Notes: generated by a model not told the origin, from the letters alone. A stretch of DNA of 64,000 bases from Butyricicoccus porcorum (GCF_002157465.1 NZ_NHOC01000005.1:319134-383133), one strand, 5' to 3'. Shown: positions 1 to 7,315, counted from the first letter of the stretch. Made by a program: numbers and translations.

Positions 1-368
1 CACAGACCGGTGTGCTCTGTCTGCTGATGCAGACGGGTGACCGGGCAGCGGTCTACGATACCAGCACACGCTATCCACTGACCGGTATCGATCCTGTGGT
101 GCGTGCGGACGCATCGGCGTTTACCGTAACGATCACAGCGTCGCTCTCGTGTGAGGACAGAACACAGGCGGAACAGGCAGCCGAAGCGCTGCGGGTTCAG
201 TGCGTCCAGGTCATCCGGACTTTGCAGGAGACCGGCTGTGATGCACTCGGCTTCGGACGCACCTGGGCAGAGCAGCACAGCTCCTCCGAAATCGACTGGC
301 GCACCGCACCGGTTACCGTGCGCGTGACGCTGCGCGGCACGCAGAGCGCGGAAGGAGGGAGCCGATGA
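1..368 (+). CDS. Ger(x)C-family spore germination protein, C-terminal fragment
   Basis: This is the 3' end of a gene cut by the window edge; the frame is open from base 3 and the stop is at 366-368. The roughly 120 visible residues match the C-terminal part of GerAC/GerBC-type lipoproteins, ending in a region with a conserved-looking 'CDALGFGRTW' stretch (family proteins commonly have a G-x-D-x-x-G-[FL]-G motif here). GerC subunits are anchored outside the inner spore membrane and work with GerA and GerB in nutrient germinant sensing. The stop overlaps the next start (ATGA), which indicates translational coupling with the GerAB-type permease. The identity rests on this motif and the neighbour. 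Confidence 0.8.
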   Translation, partial: QTGVLCLLMQTGDRAAVYDTSTRYPLTGIDPVVRADASAFTVTITASLSCEDRTQAEQAAEALRVQCVQVIRTLQETGCDALGFGRTWAEQHSSSEIDWRTAPVTVRVTLRGTQSAEGGSR

Positions 369-1426
369 AGCGAATCAACGGGCGGCAGACAACCTGCCTG
401 CTGCTGGTCGTACTGAGCGGCTGGTCGCTGACCATGACGGCGGAAAACGGGCGCAACGGCTGGATTGCACTCGCGCTCGCCTGTGCATGCAGCCTGCCGC
501 TTGCGGCGCTGTGCTGCCTGCCGTCGGAGCGCATGCCGCAGGCGCAGTGGTTTGATCTGCCTGCAGCGGCGTTTGGCTCTGTCTTTGGCGGGCTGTATCT
601 GACCGTGCTCACCGCACTGGCATTCTGGTCGCTGTGTATGTCCGTGCTGGGTGGTGTGATTTTCCTGCGCACGGTATCCGGCGGGCAGTGGCCGGTCTGG
701 CTGCTGACGGTGGCAGTGCTTTTGTGCGCGGCAGCGGCGGCACAGAGCGGGATCGAACGGCTGGTGCTGTGGACGGAACCGGTCGTCTGGGTGGTTGTGA
801 TTGCACTTGCGGTGTCGCTGCTGCTCAGCGTGCGCCAGCTCGACTGGAACCAGCTCTGGCCAATGCTGTCCGGCGGCTGGCAAACCGTACTGCCGCGCGC
901 GTATCTATTGCTGTCTGTGCCGTTTGGCGAGGTATTTTATGCGGCAGCGGCGCTTGGCGGGACAGGAAGCCAGACGCGCACCGGGCTGCTGCGCGCCTGT
1001 GTGCTGGCAGGCGTGCTGCTCTGCCTGCTGTATGTGCGCAATATCTGCCTGCTCGGCGAAGCAGGTGCACAGGCGGTATTTTATCCGTCCTATACGGCGG
1101 CAAGCGTGCTGGAATTTGGAAAATCCTTTCAACGCGGTGAGGTTCTGATTTCCGGCAGCCTGATTGTCTGCACGGTTGCGCGTGCGGCGCTGCTGCTCGA
1201 CTTCCTCTCGGGCAGCGTGCAGGCAGTCGCACGGCACGGCTCCGGGCAGCAGATCGTATGGGGCGCGGCAATCCTGACCGGAGTTGTCTGTACAATGGCC
1301 GCCGGGACAAACCGTTCGTTTGCAGATGCGCTGCATTTGTACCAGCTGGTGCTGTTTCCAGTTGTACTCGCTGCGGCGGTCTTGCTGGCAATCGGCGTGT
1401 GTATCCGGACGAAAAAACAGGGTTAG
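365..1426 (+). CDS. GerAB-type endospore germination permease
   Basis: A 353-residue integral membrane protein with about ten hydrophobic segments, the size and layout of the GerAB/GerBB/GerKB family (APC superfamily). These subunits sit in the inner spore membrane and bind the germinant. It begins with a short basic N-terminus and immediately enters helix 1. The start ATG overlaps the upstream GerC stop by 4 bp. No GerA subunit is visible; it may lie upstream of the window. No terminator-like hairpin immediately follows; instead an inverted-repeat element starts 2 bp after the stop. The germinant cannot be inferred. Confidence 0.85.
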   Translation: MKRINGRQTTCLLLVVLSGWSLTMTAENGRNGWIALALACACSLPLAALCCLPSERMPQAQWFDLPAAAFGSVFGGLYLTVLTALAFWSLCMSVLGGVIFLRTVSGGQWPVWLLTVAVLLCAAAAAQSGIERLVLWTEPVVWVVVIALAVSLLLSVRQLDWNQLWPMLSGGWQTVLPRAYLLLSVPFGEVFYAAAALGGTGSQTRTGLLRACVLAGVLLCLLYVRNICLLGEAGAQAVFYPSYTAASVLEFGKSFQRGEVLISGSLIVCTVARAALLLDFLSGSVQAVARHGSGQQIVWGAAILTGVVCTMAAGTNRSFADALHLYQLVLFPVVLAAAVLLAIGVCIRTKKQG

Positions 1427-1428
1427 AC

Positions 1429-1583
1429 GCTATCTGAAAACCTAGAAAATGACGAATATTTCGCAAAGACGAGATCGATTCGAGGCAACAGCATGCGGGA
1501 ATCCTTCCGGATTTCAAGTGTTGTTCATGATGAAGCGACCCGTATTTGCAGAAATAGTCAAAATGTTCGACTTTTCAGATACG
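1429..1583. repeat. MITE-like long inverted repeat
   Basis: The two ends are inverted copies of TATCTGAAAA (1431-1440 and, as its complement, 1572-1581). The similarity continues inward for about 45 bases per arm (shared blocks such as TATTTC, GCAAA, ACG and TCG), so the whole stretch can fold into one imperfect hairpin. No gene is supported inside. No clear target-site duplication is visible. It could be a non-autonomous element or a large RNA hairpin at the end of the germination operon. Confidence 0.45.
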
Positions 1584-1593
1584 CCCTGGAAAC

Positions 1594-1633
1594 AAAAAAA
1601 AAGAACTTCGACCGTTGATCGAAGTTCTTTTTT
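1594..1633 (-). terminator. Terminator downstream of tRNA-Leu
   Basis: A 12-bp perfect stem (1600-1611 with 1619-1630) has a 7-base loop and an A-tract on its left, giving a U-run on the minus transcript. It lies just after the 3' end of the first tRNA-Leu. T residues on the right make it potentially bidirectional, so it may also end the germination operon. Confidence 0.85.
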
Positions 1634-1635
1634 CA

Positions 1636-1721
1636 TGGTGCAGATGGGGGGACTTGAACCCCCATGTCCTTGCGAACACTAGTACCTGAAACTAGCGCGT
1701 CTGCCATTCCGCCACATCTGC
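1636..1721 (-). tRNA. tRNA-Leu (anticodon CAG)
   Basis: The 86-nt gene has a 7-bp acceptor stem (GCAGATG with CATCTGC), encoded CCA at 1636-1638, a long variable arm typical of Leu, and a 7-base anticodon loop TTCAGGT giving CAG. The T-arm contains GGTTCAAGTCC. It is identical over its full length to the copy at 1846-1931. Confidence 0.95.
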
Positions 1722-1800
1722 ATGCTATATTTGATTGGTGTCCCCTATTTTACACGGTGGAGACAGCCGGGCGGGGCATATCGCCTGATCCGCATAACAT

Positions 1801-1844
1801 AAAAAGAAAAGAATATCGGAGCAAAGCGCTTGCCTCGCTCCGAT
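1801..1844 (-). terminator. Terminator after the tRNA-Leu pair
   Basis: An 8-bp stem (1815-1822 with 1837-1844) is followed on the minus strand by a U-rich tract (plus-strand A-rich 1799-1812). It separates the second and third tRNA-Leu genes from the first one. Confidence 0.7.
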
Positions 1845-1845
1845 G

Positions 1846-1931
1846 TGGTGCAGATGGGGGGACTTGAACCCCCATGTCCTTGCGAACACTAGTACCTGAA
1901 ACTAGCGCGTCTGCCATTCCGCCACATCTGC
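1846..1931 (-). tRNA. tRNA-Leu (anticodon CAG), second copy
   Basis: Identical in sequence to the gene at 1636-1721, with the same acceptor stem, CAG anticodon, variable arm and encoded CCA (1846-1848). It lies 4 bases downstream of tRNA-Leu(GAG) and is very probably in the same transcript. Confidence 0.95.
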
Positions 1932-1935
1932 ATAT

Positions 1936-2018
1936 TGGTGCGACTGACCGGACTTGAACCGGTACGGTTGCCCACACGCCCCTCAAACGTGCGCGTCTGC
2001 CTATTCCGCCACAGTCGC
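1936..2018 (-). tRNA. tRNA-Leu (anticodon GAG)
   Basis: The 83-nt gene has acceptor stem GCGACTG/CAGTCGC, encoded CCA at 1936-1938, a class II variable arm, and anticodon loop TTGAGGG giving GAG. It is the first gene of the minus-strand tRNA transcript. Confidence 0.95.
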
Positions 2019-2100
2019 ATGTTGAGTTGTATGAGCAAATCGAGGGGAAAAACCGAATTTACATTCGATTTTGCTGTCGCATCTCTCAGCGACGAATTAT

Positions 2101-2129
2101 ATTATAATTGAACATGTTCAAAATGTCAA
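2101..2129 (-). promoter_or_regulatory. Perfect sigma-A promoter of the tRNA-Leu genes, with palindromic spacer
   Basis: On the minus strand TTGACA (2124-2129) and TATAAT (2101-2106) are separated by exactly 17 bp, a full consensus. The spacer holds a perfect 14-bp palindrome TTGAACATGTTCAA (2108-2121), which could be a regulator site. Confidence 0.9.
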
Positions 2130-2195
2130 CTGTTTTTTTGCATTTTTTCAAGGTTTTTTCCGCGCAAAAAATTCAAAAATAGTAATGATTATCAC

Positions 2196-2224
2196 TTGAC
2201 ATTCGCGGAGCGCAATTGTATACT
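2196..2224 (+). promoter_or_regulatory. Promoter of the Rrf2-rubrerythrin unit
   Basis: TTGACA (2196-2201), a 17-bp spacer and TATACT (2219-2224) precede the Rrf2 start by about 37 bp. Just upstream, AATGATTATCA (2184-2194) resembles half of a Fur-type site; that identification is tentative. Confidence 0.8.
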
Positions 2225-2260
2225 ATATCCATAGACAAAGGAAAGGTTCGGAGGTTCACC

Positions 2261-2686
2261 ATGCGTATCACGCACGAAGCGGATTATGCAATCCGCATCA
2301 TGTATTGTCTCGCTGAACATGGCTGCAAAACCAGCGCCAAACAAATATCAGACGAGAGCGGTGTCCCCATCCGGTTCGCGCTGAAAATCCTGCGCCGGCT
2401 GACACAGGCCGGGCTGACCGCATCCTATAAAGGCGTCAGCGGCGGATATGAGCTCGCGCGTCCCGCCGGACAGATTTCCCTGGGTGAAATCATCGAGGAA
2501 ATCGACGGCCCCATCGAAATCAACCATTGTCTCAGCACGGAATTCGACTGCAGCCGCGTGGCGCAGAAGAAGGAGTGCACCTTTCACCGGATATTCGGTA
2601 CAATCAACCAGGATATCCGCACAAAGTTGTACGAGCTGTCCCTGGAACAGTTTATTCCCGAGACTCAACATTCATCAAAACAATAA
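2261..2686 (+). CDS. Rrf2-family Fe-S-sensing transcriptional regulator
   Basis: A 141-residue Rrf2 protein. The N-terminal winged helix begins MRITHEADYA and includes the typical SGG-YELARP wing near residues 60-70. Three cysteines at about 90, 97 and 106 (C-x6-C-x8-C) match the cluster ligands of IscR/NsrR-type members, so an [Fe-S] redox or iron sensor is expected. I chose the ATG at 2261 because CGGAGG lies 7 bp upstream; an in-frame start at 2216 would sit inside the promoter. The rubrerythrin gene follows by 21 bp, so the likely target is the organism's oxidative-stress response, including its own operon. Confidence 0.88.
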   Translation: MRITHEADYAIRIMYCLAEHGCKTSAKQISDESGVPIRFALKILRRLTQAGLTASYKGVSGGYELARPAGQISLGEIIEEIDGPIEINHCLSTEFDCSRVAQKKECTFHRIFGTINQDIRTKLYELSLEQFIPETQHSSKQ

Positions 2687-2707
2687 GAATTCAGGAGGAA
2701 CACAATT

Positions 2708-3250
2708 ATGGCAAAGTTTGTATGTTCTGTATGTGGTTATGTTCACGAAGGCGACGCAGCTCCGGCTGAATGCCCGATCTGCCATGCTCCGGCTGAGAAG
2801 TTCACCGAGCAGTCCGGCGAGAAGACCTGGGCAGCTGAGCATGTTGTCGGCGTTGCACAGGGCGTAAGCGAAGACATTCTCGCTGACCTGCGCGCAAACT
2901 TCGAGGGCGAGTGCTCTGAAGTCGGCATGTACCTGGCTATGGCTCGCGTTGCTCATAGAGAAGGCTATCCGGAAATCGGCCTGTACTGGGAGAAGGCTGC
3001 TTACGAAGAGGCAGAGCACGCTGCAAAGTTCGCAGAGCTGCTGGGCGAAGTCGTAACCGACTCCACCAAGAAGAACCTCGAGATGCGTGTTGACGCTGAG
3101 AACGGCGCAACCGCTGGCAAGTTCGATCTGGCAAAGCGCGCTAAGGCTGCTAACCTCGACGCAATCCATGACACCGTTCATGAGATGGCACGCGACGAGG
3201 CTCGCCATGGCAAGGCTTTCGAGGGCCTGCTGAAGCGTTACTTCGGCTGA
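2708..3250 (+). CDS. Reverse rubrerythrin (rubredoxin domain first)
   Basis: A 180-residue cytosolic peroxidase. The N-terminal rubredoxin domain carries CxxC pairs at residues 6/9 and 22/25, followed by a diiron four-helix domain with E-x2-H motifs (EEAEHAAKF and DEARHGKAF). This inverted order defines the reverse rubrerythrins that reduce hydrogen peroxide and oxygen in clostridia. It has a strong ribosome site (AGGAGG) and its codons are strongly biased, suggesting high expression. It lies directly behind the Rrf2 gene and ends in a strong terminator, forming a compact oxidative-stress operon. Confidence 0.92.
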   Translation: MAKFVCSVCGYVHEGDAAPAECPICHAPAEKFTEQSGEKTWAAEHVVGVAQGVSEDILADLRANFEGECSEVGMYLAMARVAHREGYPEIGLYWEKAAYEEAEHAAKFAELLGEVVTDSTKKNLEMRVDAENGATAGKFDLAKRAKAANLDAIHDTVHEMARDEARHGKAFEGLLKRYFG

Positions 3251-3280
3251 GTTTCACTCACATCTGAAAACTGACCTCCC

Positions 3281-3317
3281 GAGGGGACAGGCATACGCCT
3301 GTCCCCTCTTTTTTCTG
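3281..3317 (+). terminator. Terminator of the rubrerythrin operon
   Basis: A 12-bp stem GAGGGGACAGGC with its complement (3281-3292, 3297-3308), a 4-base loop, then a run of six T. Confidence 0.95.
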
Positions 3318-3330
3318 TCCGGAAAACGCA

Positions 3331-3362
3331 AAAACCGCAGGTTCCCTTCAGCCTGCGGTTTT
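3331..3362 (-). terminator. Terminator for the minus-strand small-peptide transcript
   Basis: An 11-bp stem AAAACCGCAGG / CCTGCGGTTTT (3331-3341 and 3352-3362) with A residues on the left gives a U-run for minus-strand transcription coming from the two small peptide genes. Confidence 0.75.
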
Positions 3363-3399
3363 CACGGAGAAACTATGTGTATATTCAGAAAAGGTGGTG

Positions 3400-3516
3400 T
3401 TAGCGGTAATCATAGCTGGTGGACTCTGCCGGAATCGCAGGTACCAGGCTGTTGTGTTCTTCAACCATGCCGACAAGCGGCAGAACAATCAGCAGTGCAG
3501 TCATCAGAACGGTCAT
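3400..3516 (-). CDS. Small hydrophobic peptide, 38 residues (paralog 1)
   Basis: ATG at 3514-3516 is preceded by a purine-rich GAAAGAGGG about 8 bp upstream, and the frame ends in TAA at 3400-3402. The product starts MTVLMTALLIVLPLVGM, a single membrane-spanning stretch, followed by a polar tail with acidic and Tyr residues. It matches the neighbour at 3536-3652 at 11 of the first 17 positions and has exactly the same length. A promoter-like -10 upstream and a terminator downstream make it a plausible transcription unit. I recognise no family; possibilities are a membrane regulator of a larger protein, a toxin of type I kind, or a sporulation peptide. Confidence 0.6.
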   Translation of the reverse strand: MTVLMTALLIVLPLVGMVEEHNSLVPAIPAESTSYDYR

Positions 3517-3535
3517 TTTCTTTTCCCTCTTTCTA

Positions 3536-3652
3536 TCAAAATACCAGATAATCGAATTCTTCCTCACAACTCGGAAAACGGGCGGACATATGTGCCGGAA
3601 TCATGCCGACACACGGTAAAATCATAAGAAGCAGTGTCATAACAGCAGTCAT
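3536..3652 (-). CDS. Small hydrophobic peptide, 38 residues (paralog 2)
   Basis: ATG at 3650-3652 has AAAAGAGGG about 7 bp upstream, and TGA is at 3536-3538, 19 bp before the start of the second paralog. The product begins MTAVMTLLLMILPCVGM, then a short polar tail rich in Glu and aromatic residues. The shared pattern with its neighbour is M-T-x-x-M-T-x-L-L-x-x-L-P-x-V-G-M. Same length, same orientation, same ribosome site and conserved N-terminal pattern argue that both are real genes that arose by tandem duplication. The function is unknown. Confidence 0.6.
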   Translation of the reverse strand: MTAVMTLLLMILPCVGMIPAHMSARFPSCEEEFDYLVF

Positions 3653-4015
3653 CAGAATCCCTCTTTTCGCATCGGTTCGCTATCGCGGTTTGAGAACTCT
3701 TTTTTTGTTCTCTCTTTGTTTGTGGCTTTATTATAGTGCGAAAATCCGATTTTGAATATAAATTTGTTGCGAAAGAATCGGCGTTTTTTCCGGCAATTTT
3801 CCGCTGCGGCGTTTCATTCTTTCACTTTCTTGCGATTCTGTTTCGGAACAGTTCCGGGCAGCCTGTTTCCTTCGGTTTCATGCTTTTTTTGAGCAGTTTT
3901 TATATGTTTATATGCGCGTTTTTATCCTGAGTACGTTCTGAGCAGATTATGAAAAAAGCCTCCGGCACGCTGCTGCGTGCCGGAGGCCTGCGGATCGGTT
4001 CGATTGGTTCTGTCT
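3653..4015. other. AT-rich intergenic region upstream of the small peptides
   Basis: On the minus strand a TATAAT (3730-3735) lies about 80 bp before the first small peptide gene; its -35 is weak. Bases 3770-3950 hold only very short or unsupported frames in either strand; I see no convincing gene. The right end (3952-3987) is the RCC1-gene terminator. Confidence 0.5.
3952..3987 (-). terminator. Terminator of the RCC1-repeat gene
   Basis: A 13-bp GC-rich stem GCCTCCGGCACGC with its complement (3958-3970, 3975-3987), loop TGCT, and six A on the left that become the U-run of the minus transcript. Confidence 0.95.
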
Positions 4016-5263
4016 TTACTTGAGATAAACGGCATGTGCGGTGGAAATCGAGCTTTCCTCCGACCCAATGCCCAGCTGTCCGTACAGATTACAGCCGACG
4101 CTGCGCAGGACGCCATCCGCAGAGCGGTACAGACTCATAAATCCGCCCGCCGCAATCGCTTCGACATTCTTTGCGAGCTCCACCGGTGTTGCCTGGCAGT
4201 AAATCATTTCCTCGCCGATGGCATACTGGAATTCACCCTTCTTGATGCCGATCTGTCCATAGTTGTTGACACCCCAGGTGTACAGTGTGCCGTCGTTCTT
4301 GAGCGCAAGGCTGTGCGCGCTGCCCGCCGAAATTTCCTTGACATCGCTCATGATTTTCAGCGGCTGCGTTTGGATATTATTTTCTGTGTCGTCGACTTGA
4401 CGCGTGCCGACCGAGCCGACTGTATTTTTACCCCAGCAGTACAGATCGCCGTTTGTCGTCAGTGCAAGCGCCTGATAGCGCACGCCGCACGCGACCTTGC
4501 TCACATCGTCCATGACCTTTGCCGGTACGGACTGATACGGCTGACCGTCGGCATTGGTGCTGTCCGTCTTCGCCAGTCCAAGCTGACCTTCGATATTGCT
4601 GCCCCATGCATACAGTGTGCCATCGGAGGTGACAGCCATGGAATAATCCAGTCCGGCGGAAAGTTCCGTGACATCGTCCATCAGCTTAACCGCCGTAGAC
4701 TGGCAGGCATAGCCGTTTTCGTCTTTTTGGTCACAATCGCTCTCGGCAATGCCGAGTGCACCGTCCTTGTTTCTGCCCCAGACATACAGGGCGTTGTCCT
4801 CCTTGATTGCCAGCGCATGGTTGCTGCCTGCGGCAATCGCCTTGACATCCTCCATGATCTTTTCCGGTTCCATGCGGCTGATGTTCATGCCGTCACCCAT
4901 CTGGTAACTCTCGTTGTTGCCCCATGCGTACAGGTCGCCGTTTTTGCACAGCGCAAATGACAGCTCATTGCCCGCCGCAACCTGAATCACCTTGCCCGGC
5001 ACTTCAATCTTTACCGGCTCGGACTTGTTGTCACAGGTCACATCACCCAGTTCGCCCTTGAGGTTGTGACCCCATGCATAGACATCGCCTGCATCATCGA
5101 CAACCAGTACATGATCCTCACCGCATGCCATCTCAGCCGATGTCATTTTATCCGTAGCGCCGCTCTTGCTCATACCGATGAACATTGCGACTGCGATGAC
5201 CGCGACAACCACGACAGCGCCACACAGCACCGCAATTTTCCTGTTTCTTTCTCTTCCTGTCAT
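4016..5263 (-). CDS. Membrane-anchored RCC1-repeat beta-propeller protein
   Basis: A 415-residue protein with a basic start, one transmembrane helix at about residues 10-30, then seven RCC1-type repeats. Each repeat has the pattern [IV]-[AS]-[AC]-G-x(n)-A/S-L followed by G-x-[LV]-Y-x-W-G-x-N-x-x-G-x-x-G (blades ending HNLKGELG, NNESYQMG, RNKDGALG, SNIEGQLG, KNTVGSVG, VNNYGQIG, CNLYGQLG). Seven blades would close one propeller, displayed outside the cell. RCC1 propellers usually mediate protein binding. It is monocistronic with its own promoter and terminator. No enzymatic residues are evident and the ligand is unknown. Confidence 0.85.
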   Translation of the reverse strand: MTGRERNRKIAVLCGAVVVVAVIAVAMFIGMSKSGATDKMTSAEMACGEDHVLVVDDAGDVYAWGHNLKGELGDVTCDNKSEPVKIEVPGKVIQVAAGNELSFALCKNGDLYAWGNNESYQMGDGMNISRMEPEKIMEDVKAIAAGSNHALAIKEDNALYVWGRNKDGALGIAESDCDQKDENGYACQSTAVKLMDDVTELSAGLDYSMAVTSDGTLYAWGSNIEGQLGLAKTDSTNADGQPYQSVPAKVMDDVSKVACGVRYQALALTTNGDLYCWGKNTVGSVGTRQVDDTENNIQTQPLKIMSDVKEISAGSAHSLALKNDGTLYTWGVNNYGQIGIKKGEFQYAIGEEMIYCQATPVELAKNVEAIAAGGFMSLYRSADGVLRSVGCNLYGQLGIGSEESSISTAHAVYLK

Positions 5264-5322
5264 TGGTTCTCCTCACTTTTCAGAGGGCCAGTTTGGGGGC
5301 AGCCCTCTGTGTTATTCGCTTT

Positions 5323-5351
5323 ATTATATCATTGATTGTGCAGAACTGCAA
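5323..5351 (-). promoter_or_regulatory. Promoter of the RCC1-repeat gene
   Basis: On the minus strand TTGCAG (5346-5351), a 17-bp spacer and TATAAT (5323-5328). The leader then contains a hairpin (AGAGGGC with GCCCTCT, 5282-5309) just before the ribosome site. Confidence 0.7.
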
Positions 5352-5381
5352 AATATTTGGTCAAATTCACAAAAAAATCAC

Positions 5382-5421
5382 AAGAAAAGCGGCGGCTATC
5401 TGGTCAGACAACCGCCGCTTT
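5382..5421 (-). terminator. Terminator after the VOC-family gene
   Basis: Stem AAAGCGGCGG / CCGCCGCTTT (5386-5395, 5412-5421), followed on the minus strand by a T-rich tract. It lies 8 bp past the stop of the VOC gene. Confidence 0.85.
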
Positions 5422-5428
5422 GGGTTTT

Positions 5429-5830
5429 TTATGAAAAATGTTCGATCAATTCGATCTGTTCACCGCTCGGTCCGGTAAAGAACCAGTTGCGCAGACCGCC
5501 GAACAGCTCCGGCAGCACAACCGGCTCCGGTGTCAGGAACGTATCAATGCCCTGTGCCTTCAGCTCTGCTGCAACCGCAGGCAGATCGGTCACTTCAATC
5601 GCAATGTGCGGCAGGACACCGCCCTGCGCAGTCACCGGCGTGCCGTCGCCCGGTTGGATGGCCTCCATCCAGAAGCCGCCCATGTCGATCATCGCCAGCT
5701 GGTTGACTCCGGTCGGCTTCTGTACCGACGCGCGCTCCGTGCACGTGCCGCCCAGCAGCTCGTAAAATGCAATCGTCTTCTCCATGTCTTCTGTCAGCAC
5801 GGCAATATGTGCCAGTCCCTGATGCTTCAT
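5429..5830 (-). CDS. VOC/glyoxalase-fold protein
   Basis: A 133-residue single vicinal-oxygen-chelate domain with two beta-alpha-beta-beta-beta modules. Candidate metal ligands are His8 (HIAVL), Glu near 56 (WMEAIQ), His near 75 (PHIAIEV) and Glu near 127 (EQIELIE), the usual H/E/H/E pattern of glyoxalase I and methylmalonyl-CoA epimerase-like members. The substrate is not predictable from the sequence. It starts 32 bp after the gluQ stop with GGGAGGAA as ribosome site and is probably cotranscribed with it. Confidence 0.8.
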   Translation of the reverse strand: MKHQGLAHIAVLTEDMEKTIAFYELLGGTCTERASVQKPTGVNQLAMIDMGGFWMEAIQPGDGTPVTAQGGVLPHIAIEVTDLPAVAAELKAQGIDTFLTPEPVVLPELFGGLRNWFFTGPSGEQIELIEHFS

Positions 5831-5862
5831 GTCCAGTTCCTCCCTGTTTCCTGATGGTATTG

Positions 5863-6807
5863 CTATCTTTGTAAAATCTCCGATGGAAGTGCGACATCCA
5901 TCCGGGAGACCTTATCCCATGAAAAATCCGCCGCCAGCTCCGCCAGTGCCACCGGCTCCGCCGTCGGACGCAGCCCGACAGCCGCTGCCAGCATGCCGAC
6001 AATCGGCTCCGGTCTGCCAAATCTCGCGCGCAGCACGCCCAGATCGAGATCGCCGTCGCGCTTGGACAGCCGTCTGCCGTCCGGTGCGGTCAGCAGCGGG
6101 ATGTGATAAAATTCCGGAGCAGGCAGCCCCAGTCTTTCATATAAATACAGCTGACGCGGGGTGGATTCCAGCAGGTCGCGCCCGCGCACGACCTCCGTGA
6201 CGCCCATCTCCGCGTCATCGACGACGACGGCGAGCTGGTAGCCATACACGCCGTCCGACCGCCGGATGATAAAATCCCCGCAGTCGCGTGCGAGGTTCTC
6301 GGTATACACACCCTGACAGCCGTCGGAAAACGAAACCGTCCGATCGGGCACACGCACCCGCATGGCAGGCGGACGATGTTTGCGTTTTTCCGCAATCTGC
6401 TCCGGTGTCAGCCCGCGGCAGGTGCCCGCATAGACATAGGTTCCGTCCGAGCGGTGCGGTGCCTGTGCAGCATGCAGTTCCGCCCGGCTGCAAAAGCATG
6501 GGTACAGCAGCCCCTGCTGCTCCAGCTTTTCAAAATAGCGGTCATAAATCGGGGATCGGGTGCTCTGATACCACGATTCCCCGCCCGCACTGCCGCCGTC
6601 ATCCCAATCAATACCGAACCACTGCAAATCGTCCTCAATCTGATCTGCCAGTGACCGTGGACAGCGCATGGCATCGAGGTCTTCGATGCGCAGCAGATAG
6701 CGTCCGCCCTTCGCGCGCACGGACAGCCACGACAGCATGGCACACAGGATATTGCCCAGATGGATGCGCCCGCTCGGCGTAGGGGCAAACCTCCCGCATA
6801 CTGCCAT
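5863..6807 (-). CDS. gluQ: Glutamyl-Q tRNA(Asp) synthetase
   Basis: A 314-residue class I synthetase paralog lacking the anticodon-binding domain. It activates glutamate and transfers it to the queuosine base at position 34 of tRNA-Asp. Visible motifs are RFAPTPSGRIHLGN at residues 6-19 (HIGH variant HLGN), the zinc-binding YPCFCSR with a downstream YAGTC, and SKRDGD replacing KMSKS. I chose ATG 6807 because GGGAG precedes it and the catalytic motif starts at once; a longer frame to 7023 runs into the NifX-fold gene and a terminator and has no family support. Confidence 0.9.
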   Translation of the reverse strand: MAVCGRFAPTPSGRIHLGNILCAMLSWLSVRAKGGRYLLRIEDLDAMRCPRSLADQIEDDLQWFGIDWDDGGSAGGESWYQSTRSPIYDRYFEKLEQQGLLYPCFCSRAELHAAQAPHRSDGTYVYAGTCRGLTPEQIAEKRKHRPPAMRVRVPDRTVSFSDGCQGVYTENLARDCGDFIIRRSDGVYGYQLAVVVDDAEMGVTEVVRGRDLLESTPRQLYLYERLGLPAPEFYHIPLLTAPDGRRLSKRDGDLDLGVLRARFGRPEPIVGMLAAAVGLRPTAEPVALAELAADFSWDKVSRMDVALPSEILQR

Positions 6808-6840
6808 CGCTTTCCACTCCCTTTCCTGTCTGAATTCCGA

Positions 6841-6875
6841 AAAGCAGCCCTCCCTGTCCAGACAGAGAGGGCTGT
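6841..6875 (-). terminator. Terminator between the NifX-fold gene and gluQ
   Basis: Stem AGCCCTC / GAGGGCT with internal pairing (6846-6873); on the minus strand it is followed by GCTTTT. It lies 14 bp after the NifX-fold stop. Confidence 0.75.
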
Positions 6876-6889
6876 CGTTTGCTTTGATT

Positions 6890-7315
6890 TTATGCTTCCG
6901 TGCGCTGCACCGGGCGGTCATGGCAGCCCGCCATGCACTTGGCACAGTCGTGCAGGCAGCCCAGCGGGTCGTCCTCATCCTCTTCCGGGACGATGATTTT
7001 GGACGGATCTCCGATTTCCTCATGGGTCATGTACGCTGCAATATTCTCCACGGCATCGCCCTCACAGCCGGGCAGCATCTCCACGCCCAGCATGCGCAGC
7101 GTGCTTTGCAGCGCCGTGCCGATTTCGCCTGCCAGCAGGATATCAATATTCTGCATCGCCAGCTTGAACAGAACGCTGGTGATCTCATCGTCGCCAATCT
7201 GTACCAGTTCCTTGGCTGTCGGAATGCCGTTTTCCTCTGTCACAATCAAAATTTCCGTGCTCTCCGCAATCGTATGGGCAATCTTGCCGTCACGTGTCAC
7301 CGCTGCAATTTTCAT
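6890..7315 (-). CDS. NifX/NifB-fold (dinitrogenase cofactor biosynthesis domain) protein
   Basis: A 141-residue protein. Residues 1-105 have the ribonuclease-H-like fold of PF02579 (starts MKIAAVTRDGKIAHTI, with the typical DILLAGEIG and GVEMLPGCEG loops). The C-terminus adds an acidic linker and a four-Cys cluster (C-x3-C-x2-C-x3-C, GCLHDCAKCMAGC), which could bind iron-sulphur or another metal. No nitrogenase genes are nearby; such proteins are common in anaerobes and often carry Fe or Mo-type clusters. ATG 7315 is chosen for the GAAAGGAG 5 bp upstream. Confidence 0.8.
   Translation of the reverse strand: MKIAAVTRDGKIAHTIAESTEILIVTEENGIPTAKELVQIGDDEITSVLFKLAMQNIDILLAGEIGTALQSTLRMLGVEMLPGCEGDAVENIAAYMTHEEIGDPSKIIVPEEDEDDPLGCLHDCAKCMAGCHDRPVQRTEA

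Noticed and set aside
1449-1682. A plus-strand frame containing GGLEPP near its end
   Set aside because: It reads through a terminator and a tRNA-Leu gene; such peptides are well-known artefacts of antisense tRNA translation. The same applies to the frame at 38043-38330 crossing tRNA-Ser.
2216-2260. Longer N-terminus for the Rrf2 protein
   Set aside because: It would start inside the -10 region of the promoter; the ATG at 2261 has a good ribosome site and the family start.
3736-3930. A 64-codon hydrophobic plus-strand frame
   Set aside because: No ribosome site; its Phe-rich composition comes from antisense AT-rich DNA upstream of the small peptides.
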